A DNA stretch of 64,000 nucleotides from Sandaracinaceae bacterium (GCA_020633195.1 JACKEC010000018.1:62001-126000), one strand, 5' to 3'; shown: positions 1 to 9,036, numbered from the stretch's first letter. The notes: a model not told the origin generated them from the letters alone. Numbers and translations: made by a program.

Positions 1-43
1 GCGTGGCGGTGACGATCAGGATCCCGACGACGAGCTCGCTCAC
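1..43 (-). CDS. 5' end of a possible third gene of the starch operon (partial)
   Basis: A GTG codon lies 12 bases after the stop codon of the GH13 gene. Its open frame begins MSELVVGILIVTAT and runs off the window edge. The hydrophobic start suggests a membrane segment or signal sequence. Only 14 codons are visible, so the product cannot be named. The tight spacing suggests it is co-transcribed with the porin and amylase. There is no strong ribosome-binding site, so the start is tentative. Confidence 0.35.
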   Translation of the reverse strand, partial: MSELVVGILIVTAT

Positions 44-55
44 CCCGCCGTTCTA

Positions 56-1852
56 TCAGAAGTCCTGGTAGTCACCGGCGGGCACGAGGATGCGGCCGAC
101 GTAGGGCCCCGCCTCGACGCGGATCGTGCCGTCGCCAGCGACGGTGAAGGAGTCGCCGCTGAGCACGTCGCGCAGCGCGGTGCCGGGCGCCACCGCGACG
201 GTCATCGCGTTGCCCTCGAACGCGGTCGCGCTCGAGTGGCTGCGGTTCGAGTTGATCACGACGAGCGCGTACGCGTCTCCGTCGCGGCGCTCGAAGGCGA
301 CGATCCCCGCGTCCTCTTCGTCGGCGGTGCGGTCGGTGGTCCAGGTGAGCGTGAAGTTGCCGCGGCGGAGCGCGCGGTAGTGCGCGCGGACCCGCGCGAG
401 CCGGGCGATGTGCTGGAACGTCGCGTTGGTCGTGTCGTAGCCGCTCGTCCAGAGCACCTCGCGGTTCGTCGGGTCGTTGCCGCCCCGGTACTCCTGCTCG
501 GTGCCGTAGTAGATGCAGGGGATCCCGTCCTCGGCCATGAGGTACGTGAGCGCGGCCCGGAGCGCCGCGGTGCCCTGCTCGTCGCCGCGGTTGAAGAGGA
601 AGCGCGAGACGTCGTGGTTGTCGATGAAGTTCACGAGCGCGGCGTCCGGCGCGACGCCGATGCCGCCCGGCTGCGGCTCGTGCCCGTAGTTGACCGCGCG
701 CTCGTCGAGGAGCCGCTGGATCCCGGAGGTCGCCCCGCCGTTCGCGAACACGTCGTCGAACACGCGGAACTTCTGGGAGAAGTAGAAGACCGAGTCGAGC
801 CGCCCGGGCATCGTGAACGAGCCGATGAGGTCGTCGCGTCCGTCGAACGCCTCGCCGAACATGAAGAAATTCGTCTTGCCCGCGTCGGCGACGCGGCGGC
901 GGACCTCGGGGGCGAAGTACTCCCAGAAGCCGTTGTCGACGTGCTTGATCGTGTCGATGCGGAAGCCGTCGAAGTCCGCGGTGAGCACCCAGTCGACGTA
1001 GACCTGCGTCATCGTCTCGCGCACGCGCTCGTCGGCCGTGTTGACGTCCTTGAGGCCGCCCGGGAAGTCGCCCCAGAGGAGCTGCTCGGGGTCGTCGAAG
1101 TTGAGCGTGCGCCCGCGCCGGCTGTACGCGCTCGGGTCCTGGAAGAGCGGCGGCTGCGGGGGGATGCGGAAGATCTCGGGGATGTCGAAGAACCGGATCG
1201 GCGCCGGGCCCGCGGCGCCGAGCGAGGTGAACGACTGCACGCCGCGCGAGTCGAAGTCGGGGTCGAACTCGTTGATGCGCGCGAGCGGGCTCGTCATCTG
1301 CGACGGGCTGCCGCCCGGGGCGACCGTGCCGGAGCCCTGGATCGAGTCGTCCGGCTGCCCGTTGTGGTTGACGTCGTAGTAGAAGACCTGCCCGAGGTGG
1401 TTCGTGACGATGTCGAGGATCACCAGGATCCCGCGGTCGTGCGCCTCCGCGATCATGCGGCGCAGCGTGGCGAGGTCGCCGAAGTGCGGGTTGACCCGCG
1501 TGAAGTCGACGGCCCAGTAGCCGTGGTAGCCGTCGATGCCCGCGTCGGTGTCGACGTTGAGGACGACCGGGCTGATCCAGAGCGCGGTCACGCCGAGCTC
1601 CTGGAGGTAGTCCATCCTGTCGATCACGCCCTGCCAGTCGCCGCCCTGGTAGCGGGCGAGCGAGGTGGGGTCGACGCGATGATCGTTGCGCGCGTCGCCG
1701 TTCGCGAAGCGGTCGACGACGAGCTGGTAGACGACCTGGTCGCGCCAGTCCTCGACGTGGGTCGTGACCTCGACGTCCCGGATGTCCCCGAGCCCGTCGT
1801 GCGCGCACGCGCCGAGGGTCAGGGCCAGCAGGAGGTAAGTGAACTCGCGCAT
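56..1852 (-). CDS. GH13 alpha-amylase family lipoprotein
   Basis: This 598-residue protein is a glycoside hydrolase of family 13, expected to hydrolyse alpha-1,4 glucans outside the cytoplasm. The chosen start gives a lipoprotein signal with lipobox LGAC ending near residue 16; a longer frame upstream only adds a glutamine-rich run that overlaps the porin gene. GH13 landmarks are present in order: WQGVIDRMDYLQELGVTALW (about 75-95), the DIVTNH region, nucleophile Asp in DGFRIDTIKH (about 299), acid/base Glu in MFGEAFDG (about 334), and the third acid in FIDNHDVSRF (about 413). It starts 2 bases after the porin stop, so the two form an operon for starch or maltodextrin use. The exact substrate (amylase versus cyclomaltodextrinase-like) cannot be settled by eye. 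Confidence 0.93.
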   Translation of the reverse strand: MREFTYLLLALTLGACAHDGLGDIRDVEVTTHVEDWRDQVVYQLVVDRFANGDARNDHRVDPTSLARYQGGDWQGVIDRMDYLQELGVTALWISPVVLNVDTDAGIDGYHGYWAVDFTRVNPHFGDLATLRRMIAEAHDRGILVILDIVTNHLGQVFYYDVNHNGQPDDSIQGSGTVAPGGSPSQMTSPLARINEFDPDFDSRGVQSFTSLGAAGPAPIRFFDIPEIFRIPPQPPLFQDPSAYSRRGRTLNFDDPEQLLWGDFPGGLKDVNTADERVRETMTQVYVDWVLTADFDGFRIDTIKHVDNGFWEYFAPEVRRRVADAGKTNFFMFGEAFDGRDDLIGSFTMPGRLDSVFYFSQKFRVFDDVFANGGATSGIQRLLDERAVNYGHEPQPGGIGVAPDAALVNFIDNHDVSRFLFNRGDEQGTAALRAALTYLMAEDGIPCIYYGTEQEYRGGNDPTNREVLWTSGYDTTNATFQHIARLARVRAHYRALRRGNFTLTWTTDRTADEEDAGIVAFERRDGDAYALVVINSNRSHSSATAFEGNAMTVAVAPGTALRDVLSGDSFTVAGDGTIRVEAGPYVGRILVPAGDYQDF

Positions 1853-1854
1853 CG

Positions 1855-3426
1855 TCAGCTCCCGTAACTGCTGCTGCTGAACCACCACTCGACCCCGATC
1901 CCGAAGAAGTGCTCCACCGTGTTGGCGCTGCGCGGATCGAGCGCCGGGTAGAGGGCGCGCGCGCCGTCGTCGCGGACGGTGAGGGTGTAGATCAGGCGAA
2001 GGTGCGGCCGGGTGTAGGTGCCCCGCCCGAAGGGCGTGACGAACGGGACGATCCCGAGCTTGAAGAGGTTGCCGCCGACCGCGTTCCCGGTCGACTCGTC
2101 GATCGAGGCGGCGGCCATGCCGCTGTAGCTGAGGTCCGCCGCGATCCCGACGTAGCGGTCGAGCCAGATCATCGGCCGCACGTTGAGCGCGCCCTCGGTG
2201 AGGGTGCCGCGGCCGTAGACGTTGGGGTCAGCGTCCCGGAAGTAGCGGTAGTAGCCGCCGACCTGCAGGCCGAAGATCCCCTCCTCCCAGTTCGCGCTGA
2301 GCGCGATCCGCAGCTCCTCGGCGCGGCCGGTCTGGATCACCGAGCCGGTGCGGAAGGGGACCCCGAGCGGGTCGTAGACGCCGAGGCCGCGCGCGTAGCG
2401 CACGAACAGGTTCGCGAACGCGTTCTGGTCGGCGAGGTAGCCGCCGAGCTGCGCCCCGACGACCCAGCCCGCGTCCTCGGGGAGCGCCTCGTCGAAGCCC
2501 TCGGGGTTGCGGCGCGTCCCGCTCGGCAGGTAGTGGCCCTCGCCGTAGAGGATCGCCTTCATGCCCTCGCGCGCCCGCCGACCGAACGGCCACCAGGTGA
2601 GGCGCGCGGCCGCGACGGCGCGCGGTCGGTCGAGGAAGAGCACGCTCTCGGGCGAGAACCCGTCGCGCGCAGGGACGAGCACCTCCTGCCGCTGAAAGGG
2701 ATCGTTGGGCTGCGCGAGCCCGGCCGCGATGCGGAGCTGACCGATCTGCTCGAGGTCGTAGCTCAGGCCGCCGCCGACCATGTTGAGGCTGTCGAGCGGC
2801 CAGAAGTTGAAGAGGTAGATGTCGTCGCCGCGCCACATGCGCGAGCCCGCCCAGACGTTGAGGCCGGGCGTGAGCAGGTTCCCGACGCGGGCGTAGAGGT
2901 TCCGGAACGCGATGCGCTCGGAGAGCTCGCCGTCGTAGTGGAAGAGCGGGCCGAAGTAGCCGATCGTGGCCACGACGGTGGTGTCCATGCCCGCGAAGTG
3001 GTCCTCGCGGCGCAGCTCGATCTCGGCGTAGGTGTCGGCCTCGTCGACGCGAGGGCCCCACGCGGTGATGAGGTTCTGACGACCGGTCCGGCCCGCGAGG
3101 TCGGAGGCCGCGATGATCCGACCGTAGGAGCCGAAGTAGAACCCGCCCGTGTGCTCGTCGTCGTCGTCGTCCTCGTCCTCGTCTTCCGACGCGGGCACGG
3201 GCACGGGCTCGGGTGCCGGCGCGGGAGCGGGAGTCGTCGCGGGCGCCGCCTCGGCTTCGGGCGCGGCCTCGTCGTCGCGACCGCGCTGGTACCAGGGGAC
3301 CGCGCCGCCGTCGGCCTCCACCTCGACATCTGGGGTGGGCTCGAGCGGCTCCTCCTCGTCCTGCGCTCGGGCGGTGGAGGCGACGCCGAGGGCGATCAAG
3401 ACGAAAGCGGAGACTGCGCGCGACAC
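1855..3426 (-). CDS. Maltoporin-like (LamB-type) outer-membrane carbohydrate porin
   Basis: This 523-residue protein starts at a GTG followed by a signal peptide ending in STARA-Q. A Pro/Ala-rich and strongly acidic linker (about residues 25-95, with a run of Asp/Glu codons) precedes the barrel. The barrel region contains LamB-like phrases such as SRMWRGDDIYLFNFWPLDSLNMVGGG (split here as SRMWRGDDIY and FNFWPLDSLN), which resemble the maltoporin signature of an arginine/tryptophan track followed by asparagine and glycine-rich turns. The C-terminus ends in alternating hydrophobic residues (VEWWFSSSSYGS) rather than a plain terminal Phe. It is the first gene of the operon with the GH13 enzyme 2 bases downstream, so it probably admits maltodextrins. 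The acidic N-terminal extension is unusual for LamB. Confidence 0.82.
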   Translation of the reverse strand: MSRAVSAFVLIALGVASTARAQDEEEPLEPTPDVEVEADGGAVPWYQRGRDDEAAPEAEAAPATTPAPAPAPEPVPVPASEDEDEDDDDDEHTGGFYFGSYGRIIAASDLAGRTGRQNLITAWGPRVDEADTYAEIELRREDHFAGMDTTVVATIGYFGPLFHYDGELSERIAFRNLYARVGNLLTPGLNVWAGSRMWRGDDIYLFNFWPLDSLNMVGGGLSYDLEQIGQLRIAAGLAQPNDPFQRQEVLVPARDGFSPESVLFLDRPRAVAAARLTWWPFGRRAREGMKAILYGEGHYLPSGTRRNPEGFDEALPEDAGWVVGAQLGGYLADQNAFANLFVRYARGLGVYDPLGVPFRTGSVIQTGRAEELRIALSANWEEGIFGLQVGGYYRYFRDADPNVYGRGTLTEGALNVRPMIWLDRYVGIAADLSYSGMAAASIDESTGNAVGGNLFKLGIVPFVTPFGRGTYTRPHLRLIYTLTVRDDGARALYPALDPRSANTVEHFFGIGVEWWFSSSSYGS

Positions 3427-3464
3427 GCGTGCGAGCTTAGGCGGAAGCCCGCCGTCCGGGTAGA

Positions 3465-3500
3465 CGTTTCGTGACTCAGGCGTGAGTGAAACGTGAGATC
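3465..3500. promoter_or_regulatory. Triple CGTGA direct repeats with 11-bp period, plus palindrome
   Basis: CGTGA occurs at 3470, 3481 and 3492, exactly 11 bases apart. The same stretch holds the interrupted palindrome ACTCA-GGCG-TGAGT (3473-3486), flanked by GTTTC at 3466 and GAAAC at 3487. It lies about 40-75 bases upstream of the porin GTG and also upstream of the divergent gene at 3559. An 11-bp spacing is typical of OmpR/PhoB-type winged-helix sites, while the palindrome would suit a LacI- or TetR-type repressor. The binding protein is unknown. Confidence 0.45.
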
Positions 3501-3558
3501 CCTCACCCACCCCGATTCGAGCCCGGCTCGCTCGACGCGGCCGGTTCATCATGGGCGA

Positions 3559-3876
3559 GTGATCCAGCAAGAGGTGCCCTACCCCTTCGACGACGACGAG
3601 GCCCTCGCGCGCCTGCGCGCGCTCACCGACTACTGGTCCGCGAGGCACGGCGTCCACACCGTGTGGGACGGACCGCGCGCGAGCCTGAAGGGGCGCAAGC
3701 TCGGCGTGAAGTACGACGCGAGCGCGGAGGTGGGCGGCGGCCTCATCCGCGCGAAGGTCAGCGTCGGGATGCTCGCCGAGAAGCTCGGCGGCCCGGCCTA
3801 CGTGCGTCGCAAGCTGGCCGAGTACCTCGACCCCACGCACACCGTCGAGGCGCTTCGAGCACGCATCCCTCGTTGA
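3559..3876 (+). CDS. PHA granule-associated region family protein (PHA_gran_rgn-like)
   Basis: A small protein of 105 residues if started at the GTG (VIQQEVPYPF). It has the layout of the putative polyhydroxyalkanoic acid system family: an N-terminal helix with ALARLRALTDYW, a short Trp-Asp-Gly segment (VWDGPRASLKGR), a beta-rich middle (IRAKVSVGMLAEKLGG), and an end with RRKLAEYLDP. The longer frame upstream looks non-coding and crosses the regulatory region. Family members are small and of uncertain role, often near polyester granule genes; no such genes are next to it here. It ends 13 bases before the convergent Usp-like gene. Confidence 0.5.
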   Translation: MIQQEVPYPFDDDEALARLRALTDYWSARHGVHTVWDGPRASLKGRKLGVKYDASAEVGGGLIRAKVSVGMLAEKLGGPAYVRRKLAEYLDPTHTVEALRARIPR

Positions 3877-3889
3877 CAAGCCGGGAGAT

Positions 3890-4621
3890 TCAGTGGACGA
3901 CGAGCACGCCGGCTGGGAAGCGGGCGTCGTCGGCGCCGCTGGCCAGCGCCTCGGCGAGGCCGCTGGTCGACGGGACGAGGAGCAGGCCGCCCGGGTGGGC
4001 GGCGAGGATGTGCTGGACCGTCGGCGGCGTCGCGTCCGCGATCGGCGCGACGCGGAGCCGCGCGACCCGGCCGGACAAGCGCTCACGTGTCGCCTCGACC
4101 GCGGCGTCGTCGCCGCCGACCACCCAGACGGACAGGCGACCGTCGTCGCCCGCGAGGCGGGCGCCGGCCTCGAGCGCGCGCTCGGCGGCGTCGCTTCCGT
4201 CGAACAAGACCCGCACCGGCGCGGACCGCGCCGCCTTTGGCGACCAGCCACCCCAGCCGACCACGACGACGTCGCCCTGCTCGATCTGTCGCGACACCGC
4301 GTCGCGCGGGCGCCCGCGCTCGACCGCGAAGCGCGCCTCGACGCGCTGGTGAGCCGCCTCGCGCTCGAGCGTCGACCGGACGTCCGCGGCGACCGCGCGC
4401 CACTCGCGCTCGAGGTCCTCGGCCCGCAGCGCGCGCGTGCCGCCGGCGCTGTCGGTGCGCTGCGCGAAGGAGTAGGCCGCGAGGCGCAAGAGATCCTCGT
4501 CCTCGAGGAAGCGACCCTCGAGCGCCGCGTCGAGGCAGGACGCCACGCGCACCGCCTCCCGGACGACGCGGAACGTGCGGTCGCCCCCCGCGATCGCGAC
4601 GACGACGCGGCGCACCGTCAT
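3890..4621 (-). CDS. Universal stress protein-like, coupled to the Lon-like protease
   Basis: A 243-residue soluble protein beginning MTVRRVVVAIAGGDRTFRVV. The opening strand, the central VEARFAVERGRPRDAV, the buried strand DVVVVGWGG and the second-half APVRVLFDGSDAAERALEAG resemble two Usp-type alpha/beta units. The ATP-loop G-2x-G-9x-G(S/T) is not clearly preserved, so nucleotide binding is uncertain. Its ATG overlaps the TGA of the upstream protease gene (ATGA), so the two are probably translationally coupled. The pairing suggests a stress or proteostasis function, but no direct role can be read from the sequence. Confidence 0.55.
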   Translation of the reverse strand: MTVRRVVVAIAGGDRTFRVVREAVRVASCLDAALEGRFLEDEDLLRLAAYSFAQRTDSAGGTRALRAEDLEREWRAVAADVRSTLEREAAHQRVEARFAVERGRPRDAVSRQIEQGDVVVVGWGGWSPKAARSAPVRVLFDGSDAAERALEAGARLAGDDGRLSVWVVGGDDAAVEATRERLSGRVARLRVAPIADATPPTVQHILAAHPGGLLLVPSTSGLAEALASGADDARFPAGVLVVH

Positions 4622-6993
4622 CGTCGCTTCCCCTTCTCGTGCGCGAGCATGCGCTCCGTCAGCGACGCGAGCCGCGCCGCGACCGCCTCGTGCACGTACT
4701 CGGCGGAGCGCCCGGTCAGCGTCTCGAGCGCGTCGTCGAGGCACGCCATGTGGAAGAGGTGGAAGCGCCCGGCCGCCACCGCCTCGACGATGTCCTCGCG
4801 CAGCATCAGGTGCTCGACGTTCGCCTCGGGGATCAGCGCGCCGTGGGTCCCGTCGAGCCCTCGCTCGCGGCAGACGTCGTAGAAGCCCTCGATCTTCTCG
4901 TTCACGCCGCCGATCACCTGCGCGCGGCCGTTCTGATCGACGGAGCCGGTGATCGCGAAGCACTGCTTGATCGGGATCTCGCTCAGCGCGCTCAGGAGCA
5001 CGCACAGCTCGGCCATCGACGCGCTGTCCCCGTCGACGCCTCCGTAGCTCTGCTCGAACGCGAGGCTCGCCGACACGCTGAGCGGGCGCTCGGCGCCATA
5101 CCGCGACGTGAGGTAGCTCGACAGGATCATCACGCCCTTCGTGTGGATCTTCCCGCCGAGGTCCGACTGGCGCTCGATGTCCACGAGGTCGCCGCCGCCG
5201 ACGCGCACGCGCGCGGTGATCCGGCTCGGCTGACCGAACGCGAGCTCGCCCACCGACAGGACGCTGAGGCCGTTGACCTGGCCGACGACCTCGCCGTCGG
5301 TGCGGACGCCGAGCGTGCCGTCGGTGAAGCGGCCGAGGGTGCGCTCGCGCAAGCGGCCGAGGCGGTGCTCACGGGCGGCGATCGCGGCGCGCACGTCGAT
5401 CGCCCCGACCGCCTCCGCGCCGCGGTCCCGCGCCTTCCAGTCGGCCTCGCGCAGGAGGTTCGACAGGGGCGAGAGCTCGGCCGAGAGCTGCCGCCGATCC
5501 CCCGCCCAGCGAGCGCTCTGCTCGACGACCCGCGCGACCGCGCCCGCGTCGAAGGGCAGAAGCTCGTCGGCGCGCGCGATCCCGGCGATGAGCCGCGTGA
5601 GGCCGGTCTGGCTCTCCTCGTCCCACGGCATCACGTCGTCGAAGTCGGCCGCGACCTTGAAGAGCTGGTCGAAGTCCGGGTCGACCGACGCGAGCACGTA
5701 GTAGAGCTGCCGCTCGCCGACGAGGATGATCTTGGCGTCGAGGGGGATGGGCTCGGGATCCAGCTCGCTCGTCGTCATGCCCAGCTCCTTGCCGAGCGAC
5801 TCGATCTCGATCTCGCGCCGCGTCAGCGCGCGCTTCAGGGAGTCCCAGGCGGCGGGCGAGCCGAGCAGGCGCCGCGCGTCGACGACGAGGGTGCCGCCGT
5901 TGGCGCGGTGCAGGGCGCCCGGCTTGATCATGCTGAAGTCGCTGATGAGGGCGCCGAGGTGCACGCGGCGGTCGACGCGCCCGAAGAGCCGCTCGACCGT
6001 GGGGTGGTCCTCCTCGATCACCGGCGCGCCCTCGAGGCCGCGACGGTCGACGAAGAGGTTGACGCGATAGCGCAGCGCCGGGTGCATGTGCTCGTGCAAC
6101 GCAGCTTGCACCACGCTCTCGTTCCCGTCGTTCTCGTCCTCGCTCGGCAGGAACGCGTGCACGTGCTGCACGACGTCGGCCTCGACCGCGTCGAGCCACG
6201 CGGCGACCTTGTCGAGGTCGGCGAACCCCGCGCGGACGCGCTCGAGCTGATGGCGCGCGACGAGGCGCGTGAGGTCCTCCTCGATCTCGCGGAGCTCGTC
6301 CCGCGCCTCGCGGCGCCACGCGGGCACCTGGTGCATCACCTCGCGGAGCGCGTTCTCCATCTCCTCGAGGCTCGCGCGGATCTCCGCCTGCTTCTCGTCA
6401 GGGAGCTTCGCGAACGCGTCGGGCTCGAGCACCTGCCCGTCGACGAACGGGGCGAACGCGAGGCCGGCCGGGGTCCGGAGCATGCGGAGCCCCTGCTCGG
6501 TGGCGCGCGTGGCGAGCTTGGCGAAGGCCTCCTCGTGCCTCGCCTCCACCTTTTGCTCGATCACGCGGCGCCGGGTCCTGTAGTCGTCCGACTCGAACAT
6601 CGCGAGGATCGCGTCGTCGAGATCGCGCACGACCTCGTTCATCGCCGCCTCGAGCTCGGCGCCGCGACCCGCCGGCAGGGCGATCGCGATCGGGCGGTCG
6701 GGGCGCTGGAAGTTGTGGACGTAGACCTGGTCGGCGGGGACCTGACCCGGATCGGCGCGGCGCCGGAGCGCGTCCCGGACGAGGTGGTGCTTGCCGGTCC
6801 CGGGGGGCCCGAGCACGAACACGTTGTAGCCCTTGTGACGGATGCCGACGCCGAAGCGCAGCGCCTCCTCGGCGCGGCTCTGGCCGATCAGCCCGTCGAG
6901 GGGCTCGACGTCGTTGGTCGTCTCGAAGGGCAGCGCCGCGCACCGCCGCCGCGCGTCGCTCGCCTCGAGGGCCCGGTTCCCGTTGGACGGCAC
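4618..6993 (-). CDS. ATP-dependent Lon-family protease (AAA_32 / Lon-like type)
   Basis: This 791-residue cytoplasmic protease has an N-terminal ATPase with Walker A GPPGTGKHH (about residue 60), a long helical insert (about 120-300), an ATPase core containing NGGTLVVDARRLL, and a C-terminal Lon proteolytic domain. The catalytic Ser lies in DGDSAS (Ser657) and the Lys in GGVNEKIEG (Lys700), 43 residues apart as in Lon. The usual large N-terminal Lon substrate-binding domain is missing, and the insert and the VDGDSASMAE signature fit the Lon-like YcbZ/LonC-type group. The start is ATG; the stop overlaps the ATG of the Usp-like gene. It should degrade unfolded or regulatory proteins, targets unknown. 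Confidence 0.9.
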   Translation of the reverse strand: MPSNGNRALEASDARRRCAALPFETTNDVEPLDGLIGQSRAEEALRFGVGIRHKGYNVFVLGPPGTGKHHLVRDALRRRADPGQVPADQVYVHNFQRPDRPIAIALPAGRGAELEAAMNEVVRDLDDAILAMFESDDYRTRRRVIEQKVEARHEEAFAKLATRATEQGLRMLRTPAGLAFAPFVDGQVLEPDAFAKLPDEKQAEIRASLEEMENALREVMHQVPAWRREARDELREIEEDLTRLVARHQLERVRAGFADLDKVAAWLDAVEADVVQHVHAFLPSEDENDGNESVVQAALHEHMHPALRYRVNLFVDRRGLEGAPVIEEDHPTVERLFGRVDRRVHLGALISDFSMIKPGALHRANGGTLVVDARRLLGSPAAWDSLKRALTRREIEIESLGKELGMTTSELDPEPIPLDAKIILVGERQLYYVLASVDPDFDQLFKVAADFDDVMPWDEESQTGLTRLIAGIARADELLPFDAGAVARVVEQSARWAGDRRQLSAELSPLSNLLREADWKARDRGAEAVGAIDVRAAIAAREHRLGRLRERTLGRFTDGTLGVRTDGEVVGQVNGLSVLSVGELAFGQPSRITARVRVGGGDLVDIERQSDLGGKIHTKGVMILSSYLTSRYGAERPLSVSASLAFEQSYGGVDGDSASMAELCVLLSALSEIPIKQCFAITGSVDQNGRAQVIGGVNEKIEGFYDVCRERGLDGTHGALIPEANVEHLMLREDIVEAVAAGRFHLFHMACLDDALETLTGRSAEYVHEAVAARLASLTERMLAHEKGKRR

Positions 6994-7078
6994 GTCGCGA
7001 CGCTACCACCGAATCGATCGACGCTTGCCCCGCGACCGCCCTAGACCCCACGCTCCCGGCGACCCTTTCGGAGAAGCC

Positions 7079-8434
7079 ATGGCGGAACGAGACTCGAGAC
7101 CTCACGTGGTCATCCTCGGAGGCGGCTTCGGTGGCCTCGCCGCGGCGCGGGCGCTGCGACGGTCCCCGGTCCGCGTGACGCTCGTCGACCGGAGCAACCA
7201 CCACCTCTTCCAGCCGCTGCTCTACCAGGTGGCGACGAGCGCCCTGAGCGCGCCCGACATCGCCGCGCCGCTCCGAAAGCTCCTCCGCAAGCAGGCGAAC
7301 GCCCGGGTCCTGATGGCCGACGCGCTCGACCTCGACCCGACCACCCGGACGGTGACGCTCGACTCGGGCGAGCTCCACTACGACTTCCTCATCCTCGCGA
7401 CGGGGATGAAGAACAACTACTTCGGCCACGACCAGTGGGAGGAGCACGCGCCGGGGCTCAAGACGCTCGGCGAGGCCCTCGACATCCGCTCGCGGGTGCT
7501 GCGCGCGTACGAGGCGGCCGAGCGCGAGACCGACCGCTCCCGGCAGAAGGAGCTGCTCACCTTCGTGGTGATCGGCGCCGGGCCGACCGGCGTCGAGATG
7601 GCCGGCGCGCTCGCCGAGATCGCGCACCGGACCCTCGCGCGCGACTTCGATCACTTCGACCCCGACAAGGACGCGCGCGTGGTGCTCATCGAGGGCGGCC
7701 CGCGGGTCCTCGCGGCGTTCTCGGAGGCCTCGTCACGCTCCGCGCGCGAGGAGCTCGAGGGGCTCGGCGTGGAGGTGCGCACGAACACCTTCGTCAAGGA
7801 CGTGGACGCGCACGGGGTGACCGTCGGCGAGGACCTCGAGCGCATCGAGGCGGGCACCGTCGTCTGGGCCGCGGGGCTGAAGGCGAGCTCGCTGACGGGC
7901 AAGCTCGGCTGCGAGCTCGACCGCGCCGGGCGCGTGATCGTCGAGCCCGACCTGTCGGTCCCCGGCCACCCCGAGGTGTTCGTGCTCGGGGATCTCATCC
8001 ACCTCGAGCAGGACGGCGCCCTCTTGCCGGGCGTGGCGCAGACGGCGCTGCAGAGCGGCAAGTTCGCGGCCGATCAGATCACCAACGAGCTCCTCGGCTA
8101 CGGCCGCAAGGATCGCTTCGTCTACTGGGACAAGGGATCCATGGCCACGATCGGCCGCGCCAAGGCGGTCGCCGAGGTCGGCTCCGCGTCGCTGAGCGGC
8201 TTCATCGCGTGGCTGATGTGGGTGTTCATCCACCTCGTGTTCCTCGTCGACTTCCGCAACCGCGTCGCGGTCATGTTCGAGTGGGCCTACGCGTATGTGA
8301 CGTGGCAGCGGTCGGCCCGCGTGATCGTCGACGCGCCCCGCCGCCATCGGCCCCGACGCGAGCGCAGCCGGATCCTGAAGTCGGCCCTCGAGCCGCTCGA
8401 GGAGCCCGAAGCGAGCCCTCAGCAGCCCGGCTGA
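7079..8434 (+). CDS. ndh: Type II NADH dehydrogenase (NDH-2)
   Basis: A 451-residue FAD protein that would oxidise NADH and reduce quinone at the inner face of the membrane without pumping protons. The FAD site GGGFGGLAAARAL is at about residues 14-26, the NADH site VIGAGPTGVEMAGALAE at about 165-181, and the second FAD motif FVLGDLIHLE at about 300-310. The long hydrophobic and aromatic C-terminal segment (FIAWLMWVFIHLVFLVDFRN, about 379-398) is the membrane anchor seen in this subfamily. The ATG start has GGAGAAG just upstream. The 3' end overlaps the convergent START-like gene by 16 bases. Confidence 0.92.
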   Translation: MAERDSRPHVVILGGGFGGLAAARALRRSPVRVTLVDRSNHHLFQPLLYQVATSALSAPDIAAPLRKLLRKQANARVLMADALDLDPTTRTVTLDSGELHYDFLILATGMKNNYFGHDQWEEHAPGLKTLGEALDIRSRVLRAYEAAERETDRSRQKELLTFVVIGAGPTGVEMAGALAEIAHRTLARDFDHFDPDKDARVVLIEGGPRVLAAFSEASSRSAREELEGLGVEVRTNTFVKDVDAHGVTVGEDLERIEAGTVVWAAGLKASSLTGKLGCELDRAGRVIVEPDLSVPGHPEVFVLGDLIHLEQDGALLPGVAQTALQSGKFAADQITNELLGYGRKDRFVYWDKGSMATIGRAKAVAEVGSASLSGFIAWLMWVFIHLVFLVDFRNRVAVMFEWAYAYVTWQRSARVIVDAPRRHRPRRERSRILKSALEPLEEPEASPQQPG

Positions 8435-9036
8435 CCGGGCTCGAGGCGGCCCCGTACGCACCACGGGACCTTGAGGATCCAGTCGGAGATGACGCCTCCG
8501 AACACGCCGCTGAGGATGGTGCTGCCAGGGTCTGCCATGACGCCCCAGGTCACCACCGACTCGGTCTCGTGATAGGCGCTGACGGTCAGGAACCCGCGCC
8601 CGGCCCGGACGTCGTGGGGGCGGCTGCGGTCGAGGTCGAAGCGAACGGTGTGCGCGTCCCGCTCGATGGTCACGATCGCGAAGTAGGACGCCTCGACGAA
8701 CGCGAGCCGGTGGCGGAGGAAGACGACGCGTCGGTCCCCGTGGTCCTCGACGAGGCGGGCCTCGGCGACCGCCGGGATGAGCCGGGTGTACGCGGTCGTG
8801 TCGAGCACCTCTCGGAACACGCGATCGCGGGGGGCCCGGATGCGCATGAAGCTGGTCCCCCCGAGGAACCGAAAGGGGCCCTCGGCGCGGGTCACGGGGC
8901 GCCGGACGAGCTCACCGGATCGCAGGGCGCGCTGCTCCGAGACCGAGAACTCCCCGTCCTCGCGCTGGGCTCGGGCGCCGAGCGCGAAGCACGTCGCGGC
9001 GAGGACCAGGGCCGTCACGGAGAGCCGACGTCGCAT
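8419..9036 (-). CDS. Exported START/SRPBCC-fold lipid-binding-like protein
   Basis: A 205-residue secreted protein with a signal peptide (RRLSVTALVLAATCFALGARA-Q). The mature part reads like a START/SRPBCC domain: IRAPRDRVFREVLDTTAYTRLIPAV near the start (the helix that follows the first strand), then repeated beta strands (RRVVFLRHRLAFVEASYFAIV, TVRFDLDRS) and a C-terminal stretch with STILSGVFGGVISDWILKVP. Such domains bind hydrophobic ligands; the ligand here is unknown. The start ATG gives the best signal peptide. It is divergent from the AgmX-like gene at 9131 with 94 bases between. Confidence 0.6.
   Translation of the reverse strand: MRRRLSVTALVLAATCFALGARAQREDGEFSVSEQRALRSGELVRRPVTRAEGPFRFLGGTSFMRIRAPRDRVFREVLDTTAYTRLIPAVAEARLVEDHGDRRVVFLRHRLAFVEASYFAIVTIERDAHTVRFDLDRSRPHDVRAGRGFLTVSAYHETESVVTWGVMADPGSTILSGVFGGVISDWILKVPWCVRGRLEPGQPGC

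Noticed and set aside
236..1867. Plus-strand open frame opposite the GH13 gene
   Set aside because: Antisense shadow; the minus strand has all GH13 catalytic motifs and a lipobox.
3150..3185. Run of GTC/CTC triplets like a microsatellite
   Set aside because: It encodes the acidic Asp/Glu linker of the maltoporin-like protein in frame.
9019..9026. GAGAGCCG half-site like the sigma-54 enhancer motif
   Set aside because: Only a half-site, inside the coding region of the START-like protein, with no pair or sigma-54 promoter.
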